A stretch of DNA of 64,000 nucleotides from Ancylomarina salipaludis. GTDB lineage: Bacteria > Bacteroidota > Bacteroidia > Bacteroidales > Marinifilaceae. Positions 18,037 through 26,551 of the stretch are shown here, piece by piece; position 1 is the first letter of the stretch; each line of letters begins with the position of its first letter. The notes under the pieces were generated by a model that saw only the letters and a list, made by a program, of their open reading frames with translations, ran no database searches and was not told where the DNA came from. A program made the position numbers and the translations under genes. The stretch spans positions 94,921 to 158,920 of the forward strand of contig NZ_SAXA01000011.1 of NCBI RefSeq assembly GCF_004122035.1. The letters run 5' to 3'.

Positions 18037-19075
18037 TAAGATCCCATTTTTTTGATTGATTGTAAATTAAGTGGCCTTGGCTAACTTCAAGTGGCGACTC
18101 AATATTGTTGGTGAAGAGTTGTCCTGTCCCCAAACCTTGCGGCATCGGATTATTGAGAGTATACACCCATTGTGCAATAGCATTTAAACCTATATTAGAT
18201 TCAAGGGCAGAGGTGGCCCACCAGGGAATTGCATTCTTTTCTGCAATATCAATCCATTCCTGACTGCCTTTAAAACCACCCACCAAACTTGGTTTTAAAA
18301 TAATATACTGAGGTTGTATTTGTCGTATTAATTCAATTTTGTCTTCGAGTCTGTAAACTCCGATTAATTCTTCATCCAGAGCAATAGGCAGTGGCGTTAT
18401 CTGACAAAGCTTTGCCATAGCCTCCCAGTTGCCCGCTTTTATGGGTTGTTCTATAGAATGAATATCAAATTCTGCGAGTGATTTCAGCTTATTTATGGCA
18501 TCATCAGGCTGAAAGGCTCCATTGGCATCAACGCGAATTTCAATTTCTTTAGCTGAGAATTGTTCCCGGATTGATTTGATAATGCTGAGTTCTTCATCAA
18601 AATTGATGGCTCCTATTTTTAGTTTGATGCAATTGAAACCAGTTTTGATCTTTTCCTGTACCTGTTTTTGCATGTAAGTTTTATCGCCCATCCAAACCAA
18701 GCCATTTATTGGAATTTGGGCTTCATTTTTTGTGAAATCTGATTCAAACAAAAGCCGTTCCCCGTTGTTTGACAGATCTTTTAGTGCCATTTCGAATCCA
18801 AAATAGATTGATGGCCATTCAATTAATTCTCCATTGAAATAGCTTTCTATCTGATTGATGTTTTGGCAAACTTCATGGATCTTTTCTGCGTAGTTTTCCC
18901 TGTCATCAGGACTTAAACCCCTGATAATTGAACATTCGCCAATCCCTTTAATTTTCGGATTTTTATCATCCCATATGCGTACAATCCAGGCTTCTTTTTT
19001 TGTGAGAATGCCACGGGATGTGCCGCTTGGACGTTTGAAATCTAAAGGGTAATAATGAAAGTCGGATACCAGCAT
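18017..19075 (-). CDS. menC: o-Succinylbenzoate synthase MenC
   Basis: Enolase-superfamily dehydratase of 352 residues that converts SHCHC to o-succinylbenzoate in menaquinone synthesis. An N-terminal capping domain (about 1-115) precedes the barrel. The catalytic Lys pair is in CIKLKIG, metal ligands are at RVDANGAF (Asp), SIEQPI (Glu) and LDEEL (Asp), and the second base is Lys in LKPSLVGG. It ends 20 nt inside menE and starts 21 nt after menA stops, so the three genes form one operon. The other menaquinone genes (menF, menD, menB) are not in this window. Confidence 0.93.
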   Translation of the reverse strand: MLVSDFHYYPLDFKRPSGTSRGILTKKEAWIVRIWDDKNPKIKGIGECSIIRGLSPDDRENYAEKIHEVCQNINQIESYFNGELIEWPSIYFGFEMALKDLSNNGERLLFESDFTKNEAQIPINGLVWMGDKTYMQKQVQEKIKTGFNCIKLKIGAINFDEELSIIKSIREQFSAKEIEIRVDANGAFQPDDAINKLKSLAEFDIHSIEQPIKAGNWEAMAKLCQITPLPIALDEELIGVYRLEDKIELIRQIQPQYIILKPSLVGGFKGSQEWIDIAEKNAIPWWATSALESNIGLNAIAQWVYTLNNPMPQGLGTGQLFTNNIESPLEVSQGHLIYNQSKKWDLNELLEA

Positions 19076-19096
19076 CGTTTGGGAATAAATATATGA

Positions 19097-19999
19097 TTAC
19101 AACAGAGTTCCAATACCAAAAGTTAAACTGAATACGAAACAAGATATTGCTAATTTTTTTAATTCAGGATCTAATTTCTGAGGTTCATCATTTTTTATGA
19201 CTGTGTTCATATGACAAAAAATAAGAGGGAAACTCAGAAGATAGATAAATTGAAATATCGATTTGTAATGCGCGATGCTATAGATGATAGCAAGCAGCAT
19301 GGCCAGGCTAAGAATGACAAGATGGTAATTTCGGGCAGCTTTAGAGCCGATTTTTACAACTAAGGTTCGTTTTCCGGTTTGGGCATCATTTTCGATGTCC
19401 CTCATATTGTTTAGGTTGAGAACACCTGTGCTTAAGAAACCAATAGAGCTGGCAGGCAGGAAAATATCCCAGTGAAGATTTCCAGTATGCAGAAAATAGG
19501 AGCCTAGAACACCAACCAAACCAAAAAAGATGAAAACAAACAGATCGCCAAAGCCCATATATCCGTATGGATTTTTGCCAATTGTATAATTGATTGCGGC
19601 TAAAATTGCCAAAATACCTATTGCAAAAATTATAAGAGCTTCTTGTAGATTAATGATTTGAGCCGCTTCGTAGATCAAAAAAGAACCACTTATTAAAGAA
19701 AGACTTATGAAGATATAAAGCATATTTTTCATTTCCTTTTTACTGATATCTCCGCTTTGTACAGCCCTTTCGGGGCCAACACGATTGGCATTATCAGCTC
19801 CTGTAATTGAATCACCCAGATCATTAGCTAAATTCGAAAGAATCTGCAGGAAAAGGGTGGTTGTGATGGCCAGGATAAATATGATTGAATTGAACTGATT
19901 ATATGATGCCGCTATAAGACTACCCAGAATAATACTGGATAGAGCTAAGGGAAGTGTTCTAAGCCTAAAGGCATGAATCCATGCTTTTGTTTTACTCAT
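19097..19999 (-). CDS. menA: 1,4-Dihydroxy-2-naphthoate polyprenyltransferase MenA
   Basis: UbiA-family integral membrane prenyltransferase of 300 residues with eight to nine predicted helices. It attaches the isoprenoid tail to 1,4-dihydroxy-2-naphthoate to give demethylmenaquinone. The first Asp-rich motif is NLANDLGDSITGAD (about 58-71), followed by GPERAVQSG, which is characteristic of MenA rather than UbiA or haem O synthase; the second Asp-rich region is NNMRDIENDAQTGKRT. It is the first gene of the menA-menC-menE operon and has a -7 box a short way upstream. Confidence 0.94.
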   Translation of the reverse strand: MSKTKAWIHAFRLRTLPLALSSIILGSLIAASYNQFNSIIFILAITTTLFLQILSNLANDLGDSITGADNANRVGPERAVQSGDISKKEMKNMLYIFISLSLISGSFLIYEAAQIINLQEALIIFAIGILAILAAINYTIGKNPYGYMGFGDLFVFIFFGLVGVLGSYFLHTGNLHWDIFLPASSIGFLSTGVLNLNNMRDIENDAQTGKRTLVVKIGSKAARNYHLVILSLAMLLAIIYSIAHYKSIFQFIYLLSFPLIFCHMNTVIKNDEPQKLDPELKKLAISCFVFSLTFGIGTLL

Positions 20000-20021
20000 A
20001 GTTCTGTGATTTATTGAATCA

Positions 20022-20029
20022 CAAATTTA
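20022..20029 (-). promoter_or_regulatory. Candidate -7 box of the men operon
   Basis: On the minus strand this reads TAAATTTG, an exact TAnnTTTG match about 22 nt upstream of menA. No clear -33 box. Confidence 0.45.
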
Positions 20030-20212
20030 GCCAATTTAAAATAATGCCTTAAGTTTTATTGAGATCAATTTTTAAGAAAAGCTTAAGTGTCTGGTGTAAA
20101 AGCTCTTGTTCCAAGATTTATTATTTCGTAACTTTTCGTATACACAAATTATTTTATACACAATGGTCATTCTCGTTTGAATAGGATTAACATTAAAAAA
20201 AAATAATTTACA

Positions 20213-20668
20213 ATGAAAATTTTTAGAGATTTTAAAGAAATCATTGACTTTGCGATTGACAGTGAGATGAATGAAATTCAATTTTATTCAGAACTGGCCG
20301 AAACAATGGAAAGGAAGAATGTAAAACAATTGTTTCGAAGTATAGCCCTTGAGAAAACGGCTCGTATGCTTCAATTAGAAAACATGAAAGATATCGGTTT
20401 TTTATTGGATTTAGAATGCATACAAGATTTGAAAATAGCAGGTTCTTTTTCTGAAATTGATTTTACAAAGAAAAATTTGTCTTATCAGGAAGCCCTGATC
20501 ATGGCTATGAACAAAGAAAAAGAGAAATTTATTCTTTATCAGGAATTGGCAGATTGTTCTACGGATACAACTTGTAAACAAACATTTTTAAGTCTGGCGA
20601 ATCAAGAAGCACGTCAGAAGTTAAAATTAGAAATTGAATATGATGAATTTATTCTATATGATAATTAG
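20213..20668 (+). CDS. Ferritin-like protein with incomplete metal ligands (paralogue 1)
   Basis: A 151-residue protein with a rubrerythrin-type four-helix pattern but no rubredoxin domain. Helix 1 is IDFAIDSEMNEIQFYSELAE, helix 2 SIALEKTARMLQLE, helix 3 ALIMAMNKEKEKFILYQELA and helix 4 LANQEARQKLKLE. In functional family members helices 2 and 4 each carry an ExxH pair. Here helix 2 has Lys and Arg, and helix 4 has Glu but Gln in place of His, so a normal di-iron site looks impossible. It is paralogous to the next gene, 51 nt downstream. Function unknown: possibly a structural or scaffold relative of rubrerythrin. Confidence 0.7.
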   Translation: MKIFRDFKEIIDFAIDSEMNEIQFYSELAETMERKNVKQLFRSIALEKTARMLQLENMKDIGFLLDLECIQDLKIAGSFSEIDFTKKNLSYQEALIMAMNKEKEKFILYQELADCSTDTTCKQTFLSLANQEARQKLKLEIEYDEFILYDN

Positions 20669-20719
20669 AATAGCTTTTTTTGATTGAAATTGGTTCGTTG
20701 TTGTTTAATATCTGATGTT

Positions 20720-21190
20720 ATGGAAAAATATAATAGTATAGACGAGGTTTTGAATTTTGCTATAGAGCAGGAGCAAAATGAGGTGGATTTTTATAACGAT
20801 TTGGCCGATAAAATGAGAGTGCCTAAGGTTGAAGAACTCTTTAGAGATATTGCTCTTGAGAAGCAGAAACATATTCTCAAGCTAGAGGCTATAAGAATAA
20901 GTGGCAATTTTGATCACAATTCCTATGATCAGATAAAAGAACTAAGAACGGAGCATTATATTGCCAATGTGGATTATTCCAACGAAAACCCTAGTTATGA
21001 AGAGGCTTTATTAATGGCTATGGAGAAAGAAAAGGCAACGTTCATGTTTTATTGGGATTTAGCAGAGAGGGTTAGTTCTCCTGACCTGCAAGATCTTTTC
21101 TACATGCTTGCCTTACACGAAGCCAAGCAAAAAGTAAAGATGGAAATTCAATTCGATAGGGGTTCTGATAATGAGTTTGATGAGGAATAG
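20720..21190 (+). CDS. Ferritin-like protein with incomplete metal ligands (paralogue 2)
   Basis: A 156-residue paralogue of the gene just upstream, with matching segments such as YEEALLMAMEKEKATFMFYWDLAE. The four helices are rubrerythrin-like. Helix 2 (IALEKQKHILKLE) keeps the His, but the Glu expected three residues before it is Lys. Helix 4 (LALHEAKQKVKME) keeps Glu but has Gln where His is expected. Metal binding is therefore doubtful or altered. I chose the ATG at 20720 (MEKYNSIDEVLNFA) because it matches the N terminus of paralogue 1; the TTG at 20684 would add 12 unlike residues. The pair is probably co-transcribed; a terminator follows. Confidence 0.7.
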   Translation: MEKYNSIDEVLNFAIEQEQNEVDFYNDLADKMRVPKVEELFRDIALEKQKHILKLEAIRISGNFDHNSYDQIKELRTEHYIANVDYSNENPSYEEALLMAMEKEKATFMFYWDLAERVSSPDLQDLFYMLALHEAKQKVKMEIQFDRGSDNEFDEE

Positions 21191-21214
21191 ATTTCGGCTT
21201 GCAAAGAAAAAAAT

Positions 21215-21239
21215 GCTCCATTTAGGTGGGGCTTTTTTT
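21215..21239 (+). terminator. Terminator after the ferritin-like pair
   Basis: GCTCCA pairs with TGGGGC (one G-T pair) around TTTAGG, followed by seven T. Confidence 0.7.
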
Positions 21240-21305
21240 GTCTGCGTCTGGCGTATCATGATAAAATGATTATTTTTAGCCTTCTATCAATAAACATCTA
21301 CATCT

Positions 21306-23378
21306 ATGCGCTTAAAATTTCTAAGCTATCTGAGTTTTATAATTATTCTGTTATCAACTTATTCCTTATCGGCTCAGATTTCTCATGGGGGTAATCCTTA
21401 TTTTAAATCGGCTGCCAGTGCAATGAAGTTTGAGACTTTAGTGATGCCTGTCGAAAATATGCTTAGGATTAAGTCAGAGCGAGCGAGTGAAATTCATTCA
21501 AGATTAAAACATGATCAATTTGCTTACGAGTTTGTTTTGGATAAAACGATAGAGAATTCGGGGAAATGGACCATCTTGTCGGATGGGCAACGCATTTGGA
21601 ATTTAGCTGTATCCTCACCGGGGGCCTATTCTTTAAATTTGGTTTTTGATAGGTTTCGTTTACCCAAGGGTGGACAGTTATTTGTCTATAATTACACCAG
21701 CGGTAGAGTATTGGGAGCTTATACTGAAAAAAATAATAAACCCTCGGGGCGATTTGCAATAGAGCCTTTGGAGGGGGACGAACTGATTATTGAATATATC
21801 GAGCCTCTAAATCCGGAGTTTAAAGCTGAGCTTAAACTTGGGAAAGTGTATCATGATTATAAAAATATTTTTAAGCTCTTAAATTCTAAAAGTTCACAAG
21901 TCAAAAGTGCATCAGGCAGTTGTAATGTTGATATCAATTGTTCGGAGGGATTGACCTGGCAAACTGAAAAGCATGCAGTTTGTCATATGACTTATGCGGG
22001 GTGGATTGCGACGGGAACTTTGATAAATAATTCAAAGAAAGATGGGCGCCCTTTTATCTTAACGGCTCATCATGTGATTAGTGAAGAGGCTATTGCCGAA
22101 CAGGCGATCTTTTATTTCAATTATGAAGCAGATGTTTGTGATGGCGTATCTGGTACCAAAACTCAAACTATTTCGGGTTCGACTTTGAGAGCAACAACAC
22201 CACATTTGGATTTTTCTTTGTTGGAGTTGACTGCCATACCACCATCTATTTATCAGCCTTATTATGCCGGCTGGGATCGATCAGGAAGCATTCCCAATCA
22301 AACGGTTTGTATTCATCATCCTAGTGGAGATGTGAAAAAAATATCGATAGATTACAATCCGCCATCAACTGGAACTTATACAGATGCTGATTATACTTTT
22401 GACAATAATACACACTGGCATATCGAGAATTGGGAGGTGGGGACGACTGAAGGTGGCTCATCGGGTTCACCTTTGTTTGATACGAATCATAGAGTGATAG
22501 GTGATCTGACAGGAGGAGATGCCAACTGCTCCAGTTCGGTGGATGATTATTTTGCTAAGTTTTCGGCAAGTTGGGATACGTATCCGGCCAAAGAAAATCA
22601 ATTGAAGTATTGGTTGGATCCTGATAATACAGGTGTTTTTGTTTTGGATGGATACAATCCTTCTATTCAGACGGATAAAAGTATAGCTTGTGTAGATTCA
22701 GATGTGGAGATCTACTTTGATTTTGGGATGGATTTCGATACCTATTTTTGGGATTTTGGCGATGATGTGAATCCGAAAACTGCTACGACTGCAGGGCCAC
22801 ATAAAGTGCAGTATGCCACATCTGGAATTAAAACAATCAGTTTGGTTTATACCAAGGGGGATCTTACATTGAATGAATTTACCAGTTTGGTGGTTGTTAC
22901 TGAAACAGAGCCCGATTTTACCTATTTGTTTAAGCAAAAGAGTTTTGATTTTAAAGATGCTTCAACGAATGCGGTTAGTTATCTATGGGATTTTGGTGAT
23001 GGACAGAGCTCTACGTCAACTAATCCGAGTCATGTGTATAAGAATGCGGGCAAGTATAGGGTGAAATTGACAGTAAATAATGCATGTGGAGACAGAAGTC
23101 TGACAAAGGAAGTGAATACATCTTATGATTCAGAACTCGTGATTTATCCAAACCCAAGTAAGAATGTGAAAACCAGAGTCGATCTTAATGCAGTTTTGTT
23201 TGATCGGATTGATTGGTGGCTCTATGATACGCGAGGCGCAGAGCGTTTAAGTGGTTTTGCGACGAAATACAATTCGTTTATCGACCTTGATTTAAGATTA
23301 TTCCCCGCTGGACTTTATGTTTTAAAAATGAATATTGATGGTTCTGTTGTGAACCGAAAAGTCATCGTATTAAAATAA
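21306..23378 (+). CDS. Secreted trypsin-like serine protease with PKD domains and T9SS sorting domain
   Basis: A 690-residue secreted protein. The signal peptide (about 1-25) ends SAQ. An N-terminal beta domain (about 60-170) is followed by a trypsin/lysyl-endopeptidase-like domain (about 205-450) with the triad His in LTAHHVIS (about 255), Asp in LDFSLLEL (about 300) and Ser in EGGSSGSPLF (about 384), and several Cys probably forming disulfides. Two PKD domains follow, one divergent (FWDFGDDVNP) and one canonical (YLWDFGDGQSS). The C-terminal ~80 residues (VIYPNPSKN to VVNRKVIVLK) are a type A T9SS sorting domain. It is probably exported by T9SS and processed at the cell surface. No por genes are nearby. 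Confidence 0.9.
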   Translation: MRLKFLSYLSFIIILLSTYSLSAQISHGGNPYFKSAASAMKFETLVMPVENMLRIKSERASEIHSRLKHDQFAYEFVLDKTIENSGKWTILSDGQRIWNLAVSSPGAYSLNLVFDRFRLPKGGQLFVYNYTSGRVLGAYTEKNNKPSGRFAIEPLEGDELIIEYIEPLNPEFKAELKLGKVYHDYKNIFKLLNSKSSQVKSASGSCNVDINCSEGLTWQTEKHAVCHMTYAGWIATGTLINNSKKDGRPFILTAHHVISEEAIAEQAIFYFNYEADVCDGVSGTKTQTISGSTLRATTPHLDFSLLELTAIPPSIYQPYYAGWDRSGSIPNQTVCIHHPSGDVKKISIDYNPPSTGTYTDADYTFDNNTHWHIENWEVGTTEGGSSGSPLFDTNHRVIGDLTGGDANCSSSVDDYFAKFSASWDTYPAKENQLKYWLDPDNTGVFVLDGYNPSIQTDKSIACVDSDVEIYFDFGMDFDTYFWDFGDDVNPKTATTAGPHKVQYATSGIKTISLVYTKGDLTLNEFTSLVVVTETEPDFTYLFKQKSFDFKDASTNAVSYLWDFGDGQSSTSTNPSHVYKNAGKYRVKLTVNNACGDRSLTKEVNTSYDSELVIYPNPSKNVKTRVDLNAVLFDRIDWWLYDTRGAERLSGFATKYNSFIDLDLRLFPAGLYVLKMNIDGSVVNRKVIVLK

Positions 23379-23380
23379 AA

Positions 23381-23418
23381 GTAAAAAAGACAGGTTTCTA
23401 TAATAAGTAACCTGTCTT
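23381..23418. terminator. Hairpin terminator, mainly for the HAD phosphatase gene
   Basis: AAGACAGGTT (23387-23396) pairs with AACCTGTCTT (23409-23418). On the minus strand it is followed by TTTTTTAC, so it suits the minus-strand gene; it may also stop the protease transcript. Confidence 0.75.
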
Positions 23419-23426
23419 CTGCTATT

Positions 23427-24077
23427 TTAAATATGTTTCAAGAGTTCTGAAGCTTCGCTAATAATAGCTTTAGCTCCTTTCGCTTTTAATTCTTCGGCAT
23501 CACGAAATCCCCACAATACACCTACGCCAAACATGCCGGCATTTTGGGCTGTTTCCATATCAACACCTGAATCGCCTACAAACATAAGTTGGTTAGGAGA
23601 TAAATTCATTTTTTCAGCAGCTATCAATGCTCCCTGGGGATTGGGTTTTCTGGCGACGTCACCACCAGCTCCAATCACAAATTCAACATCCCATTCTGCA
23701 AGAAGAACTTTGACTACTTTTTGAGTTAAGTGATTCGCTTTGTTTGAGAAAACAGCAATTTTAATCCCTTTATCGTTGAGTTGATTAAGAAGATGGGCAA
23801 CCCCCGGATAAAGTTTGGTTTTATTGATGCAGTTTGCCCCATAAACCTGAAGCATTCGATCTAAATTTTTAGGGAAATACTCATCTGTTCTTAAGCTTTC
23901 GGGTAAGGACCTTTTTACCAGTTTTCGAATTCCGTTTCCTACAAAGGTTTTGTAAGTCTCTATATCATGTGTTGCTAAATTTTGCTCTTCCAAAACCTGA
24001 TTCATTGAATCTGCAATGTCTTCAATTGAATCAGCAAGTGTTCCGTCCAAATCGAATACGATTCCTTTTATGCTCAT
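23427..24077 (-). CDS. gph: HAD family hydrolase, phosphoglycolate phosphatase-like
   Basis: A 216-residue haloacid dehalogenase-superfamily phosphatase. Motif I is FDLDGTLADS with the nucleophile Asp9 at the N terminus. A helical cap (about 18-90) follows, then motif II (AVFSNKAN), motif III Lys in ARKPNPQG and motif IV GDSGVDMETA. This cap type and the VGDSGVDM string fit phosphoglycolate phosphatase (Gph), which clears 2-phosphoglycolate formed during DNA repair. Related HAD enzymes such as beta-phosphoglucomutase or pyrophosphatase cannot be excluded. It stands alone. Confidence 0.8.
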   Translation of the reverse strand: MSIKGIVFDLDGTLADSIEDIADSMNQVLEEQNLATHDIETYKTFVGNGIRKLVKRSLPESLRTDEYFPKNLDRMLQVYGANCINKTKLYPGVAHLLNQLNDKGIKIAVFSNKANHLTQKVVKVLLAEWDVEFVIGAGGDVARKPNPQGALIAAEKMNLSPNQLMFVGDSGVDMETAQNAGMFGVGVLWGFRDAEELKAKGAKAIISEASELLKHI

Positions 24078-24248
24078 TATGTTATTTTAGTGTGTTTGTA
24101 AATAGCTTCGTCTGACCGAAAAGCTTTTGCAAATATCGGTATGAACATTTTACTGACAAAAGAATGTCTGTTAAATTTAGATTTCATTTATTATTGGGAG
24201 CTTATGCACAATTCAATTTTATAGTCTTCAGTTACCAGAGATAATAGC

Positions 24249-24281
24249 CATATGGCAATTATCTGTTACCTTTGCCATATG
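24249..24281 (+). promoter_or_regulatory. Palindromic operator/promoter at the umuC start
   Basis: A perfect 10-bp inverted repeat, CATATGGCAA (24249-24258) and TTGCCATATG (24272-24281), with a 13-nt spacer. The -7 box TACCTTTG (24267-24274) overlaps the right arm, and the arm ends on the G of the umuC ATG (24279-24281). No -33 box is evident. Transcription would begin at or next to the ATG, so the mRNA may be leaderless, and a protein bound here would block the promoter. Confidence 0.6.
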
Positions 24282-25544
24282 TATGCTTTAGTCGATTGCA
24301 ATAACTTTTATGCTTCATGCGAGCGGGTATTTAAGCCTTCTCTCAATGGCAAACCTATTGTTGTTTTATCAAACAACGATGGCTGTGTTATTGCGCGGAG
24401 TCAGGAAGCCAAAGATCTGGGGATCCCAATGGCAGCAGCAGCTTATAAGTTTAAAAAGTTATTTGAAGAGAAAGGGGTTTCTGTTTTTTCTTCAAATTAT
24501 GCTTTATATGGCGATATGAGTCATCGGGTTATGACGATTTTATCAGGTTTTGCTGCTGAAATGGAAATTTATAGTATCGATGAGGCCTTTCTGGATTTGC
24601 ATGGTTACGATTATATCAATTTGGAAGAGTATGCCCGGGAAATAAAAGCGAAGGTGGAAAAATGGACGGGGATTCCCGTGTGTATTGGTTTAGGTCCAAC
24701 AAAATCATTGGCAAAACTTGCCAATCGAATTGCTAAAAAATACAGCGATCGAACACATGGTGTTTACCTTATTGATAACGATGAGAAACGTGAAAAAGCG
24801 CTTAAATGGGTAGGTGTAGAAGATATTTGGGGAATAGGCCGACAGTATGCAAAAAAACTTCGGAGCTACGATGTTAAAACGGGCTATGATTTTATTCAAA
24901 GAGCCGATCATTGGGTTCGGAAGGAGTTTTCAGTGGTTGGTTTGCGTTTGAAACACGATTTGATGGGTATCCCTTCAATACAATTGGAGCAATGGCAGAC
25001 TAAAAAATCAATTTCGACAACACGAACCTTTGAATCGACGACAAGTGATTACGAGGAAATCAGGGAGCGTGTCGCAACGTTTACGGTTAGTTGTGCTGAG
25101 AAGCTGCGAAAACAAGGCTCATCCTGTTCAGCTCTGATGGTTTTTATCCAAACCAGCAAACATCAAAAACATTTGCCGCAATATCAGAATTCTTTGGTTA
25201 TGCATATTCCCTATGCAACGAATTCGAGTATCGATTTGGTGAAGTTTGCCATACAAGCTTTGAAAAAGATTTATCGAGAAGGTTATGCCTATAAGAAAGC
25301 TGGTGTTATTGTTCTCGATCTTGTAGATGAATCGCAAAAGCAATTATCTCTTTTTTCGGGTGAAAATCCGAAGCACACAATTTTGCATAAAGTGATGGAT
25401 GCATTGAATAATAGGTATAAGGATAGCACGGTAAAGTTGGGCTGTCAGGATCCCAAGCGAATGTGGAAAATGAAGCAGGAAAAATTATCCCCTTCGTATA
25501 CAACTAAATTAAGCGATATCTTAAAAATAAAATTGAATGACTAA
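24279..25544 (+). CDS. umuC: Y-family DNA polymerase UmuC (Pol V catalytic subunit)
   Basis: A 421-residue translesion DNA polymerase. The N terminus [17 protein letters not shown] holds the first catalytic Asp and the Phe-Tyr pair of the nucleotide site; [11 protein letters not shown] has the second catalytic Asp-Glu. [16 protein letters not shown] is the helix-hairpin-helix-side DNA contact; the little-finger and DUF4113-like C terminus ([24 protein letters not shown]) are as in UmuC/ImpB proteins. I chose the ATG at 24279, not the one at 24252, because [11 protein letters not shown] is the conserved start and the upstream ATG lies before the predicted transcription start. It overlaps umuD by 8 nt. 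The umuC-first order is the reverse of E. coli umuDC. Confidence 0.93.
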   Translation: MYALVDCNNFYASCERVFKPSLNGKPIVVLSNNDGCVIARSQEAKDLGIPMAAAAYKFKKLFEEKGVSVFSSNYALYGDMSHRVMTILSGFAAEMEIYSIDEAFLDLHGYDYINLEEYAREIKAKVEKWTGIPVCIGLGPTKSLAKLANRIAKKYSDRTHGVYLIDNDEKREKALKWVGVEDIWGIGRQYAKKLRSYDVKTGYDFIQRADHWVRKEFSVVGLRLKHDLMGIPSIQLEQWQTKKSISTTRTFESTTSDYEEIRERVATFTVSCAEKLRKQGSSCSALMVFIQTSKHQKHLPQYQNSLVMHIPYATNSSIDLVKFAIQALKKIYREGYAYKKAGVIVLDLVDESQKQLSLFSGENPKHTILHKVMDALNNRYKDSTVKLGCQDPKRMWKMKQEKLSPSYTTKLSDILKIKLND

Positions 25545-25971
25545 AGAAAGCAAACTCCAATTTTTTATTCCATCGAGCAAAGAAAAACTATTGCTTCCTT
25601 TTGTTAGTGCTAAAGTTCGTGCTGGTTTCCCAAGTCCGGCTGATGATTTTATTGAAACAAAAATAAGTCTTGATAAAGAGCTCATAAAGAATAAGGAAGC
25701 CACATTTTACGTCAGAGTTGAAGGTTCGAGTATGATAGGGGCTAATATTCACGATGGTGACCTTCTCGTTATTGATAGAAGTCTGGAGCCTAGTAATAAC
25801 AAAATAGCAGTTTGTTTTATCGATGGTGAATTTACCGTGAAGCGGCTCAGAATTGAGAAGGATCATATCCTTTTGATGCCTGAAAACGAAAAGTTTGAAC
25901 CCATAAAGGTCACTTCGGATAACGATTTTCTTATTTGGGGAGTTGTAACTTACATTATAAAAGCAGTTTAA
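25537..25971 (+). CDS. umuD: UmuD-like S24 peptidase (LexA family)
   Basis: A 144-residue self-cleaving protein that, after RecA-stimulated cleavage, would pair with UmuC to form Pol V. The Ala-Gly cleavage site is in [11 protein letters not shown] (about residues 29-30); the catalytic Ser is in [11 protein letters not shown] (about 63) and the catalytic Lys in EFTVKRL. There is no helix-turn-helix domain, so it is UmuD-type rather than LexA. It overlaps umuC by 8 nt and its TAA shares one base with the ATG of the next gene, so the three genes should be translated together. Confidence 0.92.
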   Translation: MTKESKLQFFIPSSKEKLLLPFVSAKVRAGFPSPADDFIETKISLDKELIKNKEATFYVRVEGSSMIGANIHDGDLLVIDRSLEPSNNKIAVCFIDGEFTVKRLRIEKDHILLMPENEKFEPIKVTSDNDFLIWGVVTYIIKAV

Positions 25972-26429
25972 TGTCACAGAAAATATATTTAGTTAGCGCA
26001 TGTCTACTCGGAATTAATTGTCGTTACAATGGGAGTAGTAGTCAACTGTCAGAGCTTGAAACCTTGGTTGATTCAGGACGAATGATGCCTGTTTGTCCGG
26101 AAGTATTGGGAGGATTAGGCACGCCTCGTGATGCTTGTGAAATAGTTTTTGACGCTGATGGCGATCAGAAAGTTCTGACTAAAGCCGGATCAGATTGTTC
26201 TGATGCCTTTAAAAAGGGAGCGCAAAGAGTACTGGAAATTTGTAAGGCCTGTGATGTTGGAAAAGTTATTCTGAAAGCCAATAGCCCTTCGTGTGGTTGT
26301 GGTTTCATCTACGATGGAACATTTTCAGGAAAACTCGTCGAGGGTAATGGTTTAACATCTCAATTACTACTTGATAATGGGATTGAGGTTTACAATGAGA
26401 ACAACTGGACAGAGACTGAATTTATTTAA
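25971..26429 (+). CDS. DUF523 family protein (TudS-like Fe-S thiouracil desulfidase family)
   Basis: A 152-residue protein. Cys residues occur in the family motifs SACLLGINCRYNG near the N terminus, PVCPEVLGGLGTPRD, and SPSCGCGFIYDG near residue 106. DUF523 includes TudS, which uses a [4Fe-4S] cluster on three Cys to remove sulfur from 2-thiouracil. The ATG at 25971 overlaps the umuD stop by one base; the longer reading from 25935 would run inside umuD. Its place in a umuCD operon hints at a nucleotide- or damage-related role, but this is inference. Confidence 0.85.
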   Translation: MSQKIYLVSACLLGINCRYNGSSSQLSELETLVDSGRMMPVCPEVLGGLGTPRDACEIVFDADGDQKVLTKAGSDCSDAFKKGAQRVLEICKACDVGKVILKANSPSCGCGFIYDGTFSGKLVEGNGLTSQLLLDNGIEVYNENNWTETEFI

Positions 26430-26480
26430 ATCAGACCTCCAAATAAGCAGTATAGAGTTATAATATCCCGTCATTTCATT

Positions 26481-26488
26481 TACCTTTG
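26481..26488 (+). promoter_or_regulatory. Candidate -7 box for the MATE gene
   Basis: TACCTTTG, an exact TAnnTTTG match, about 64 nt upstream of the ATG at 26552. It has the same eight bases as the umuC -7 box but no inverted repeat. Confidence 0.4.
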
Positions 26489-26551
26489 CAGGCCATTTGA
26501 ATACTATGGTATTCTTTTGTAATACTTCGTTTTCTATACTTATCAGTAACA

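Noticed and set aside
24252..24281. Upstream ATG at 24252 as start of umuC
   Set aside because: It would add nine residues (MAIICYLCH) before the conserved [11 protein letters not shown] start, and lies upstream of the predicted transcription start and inside the palindrome.
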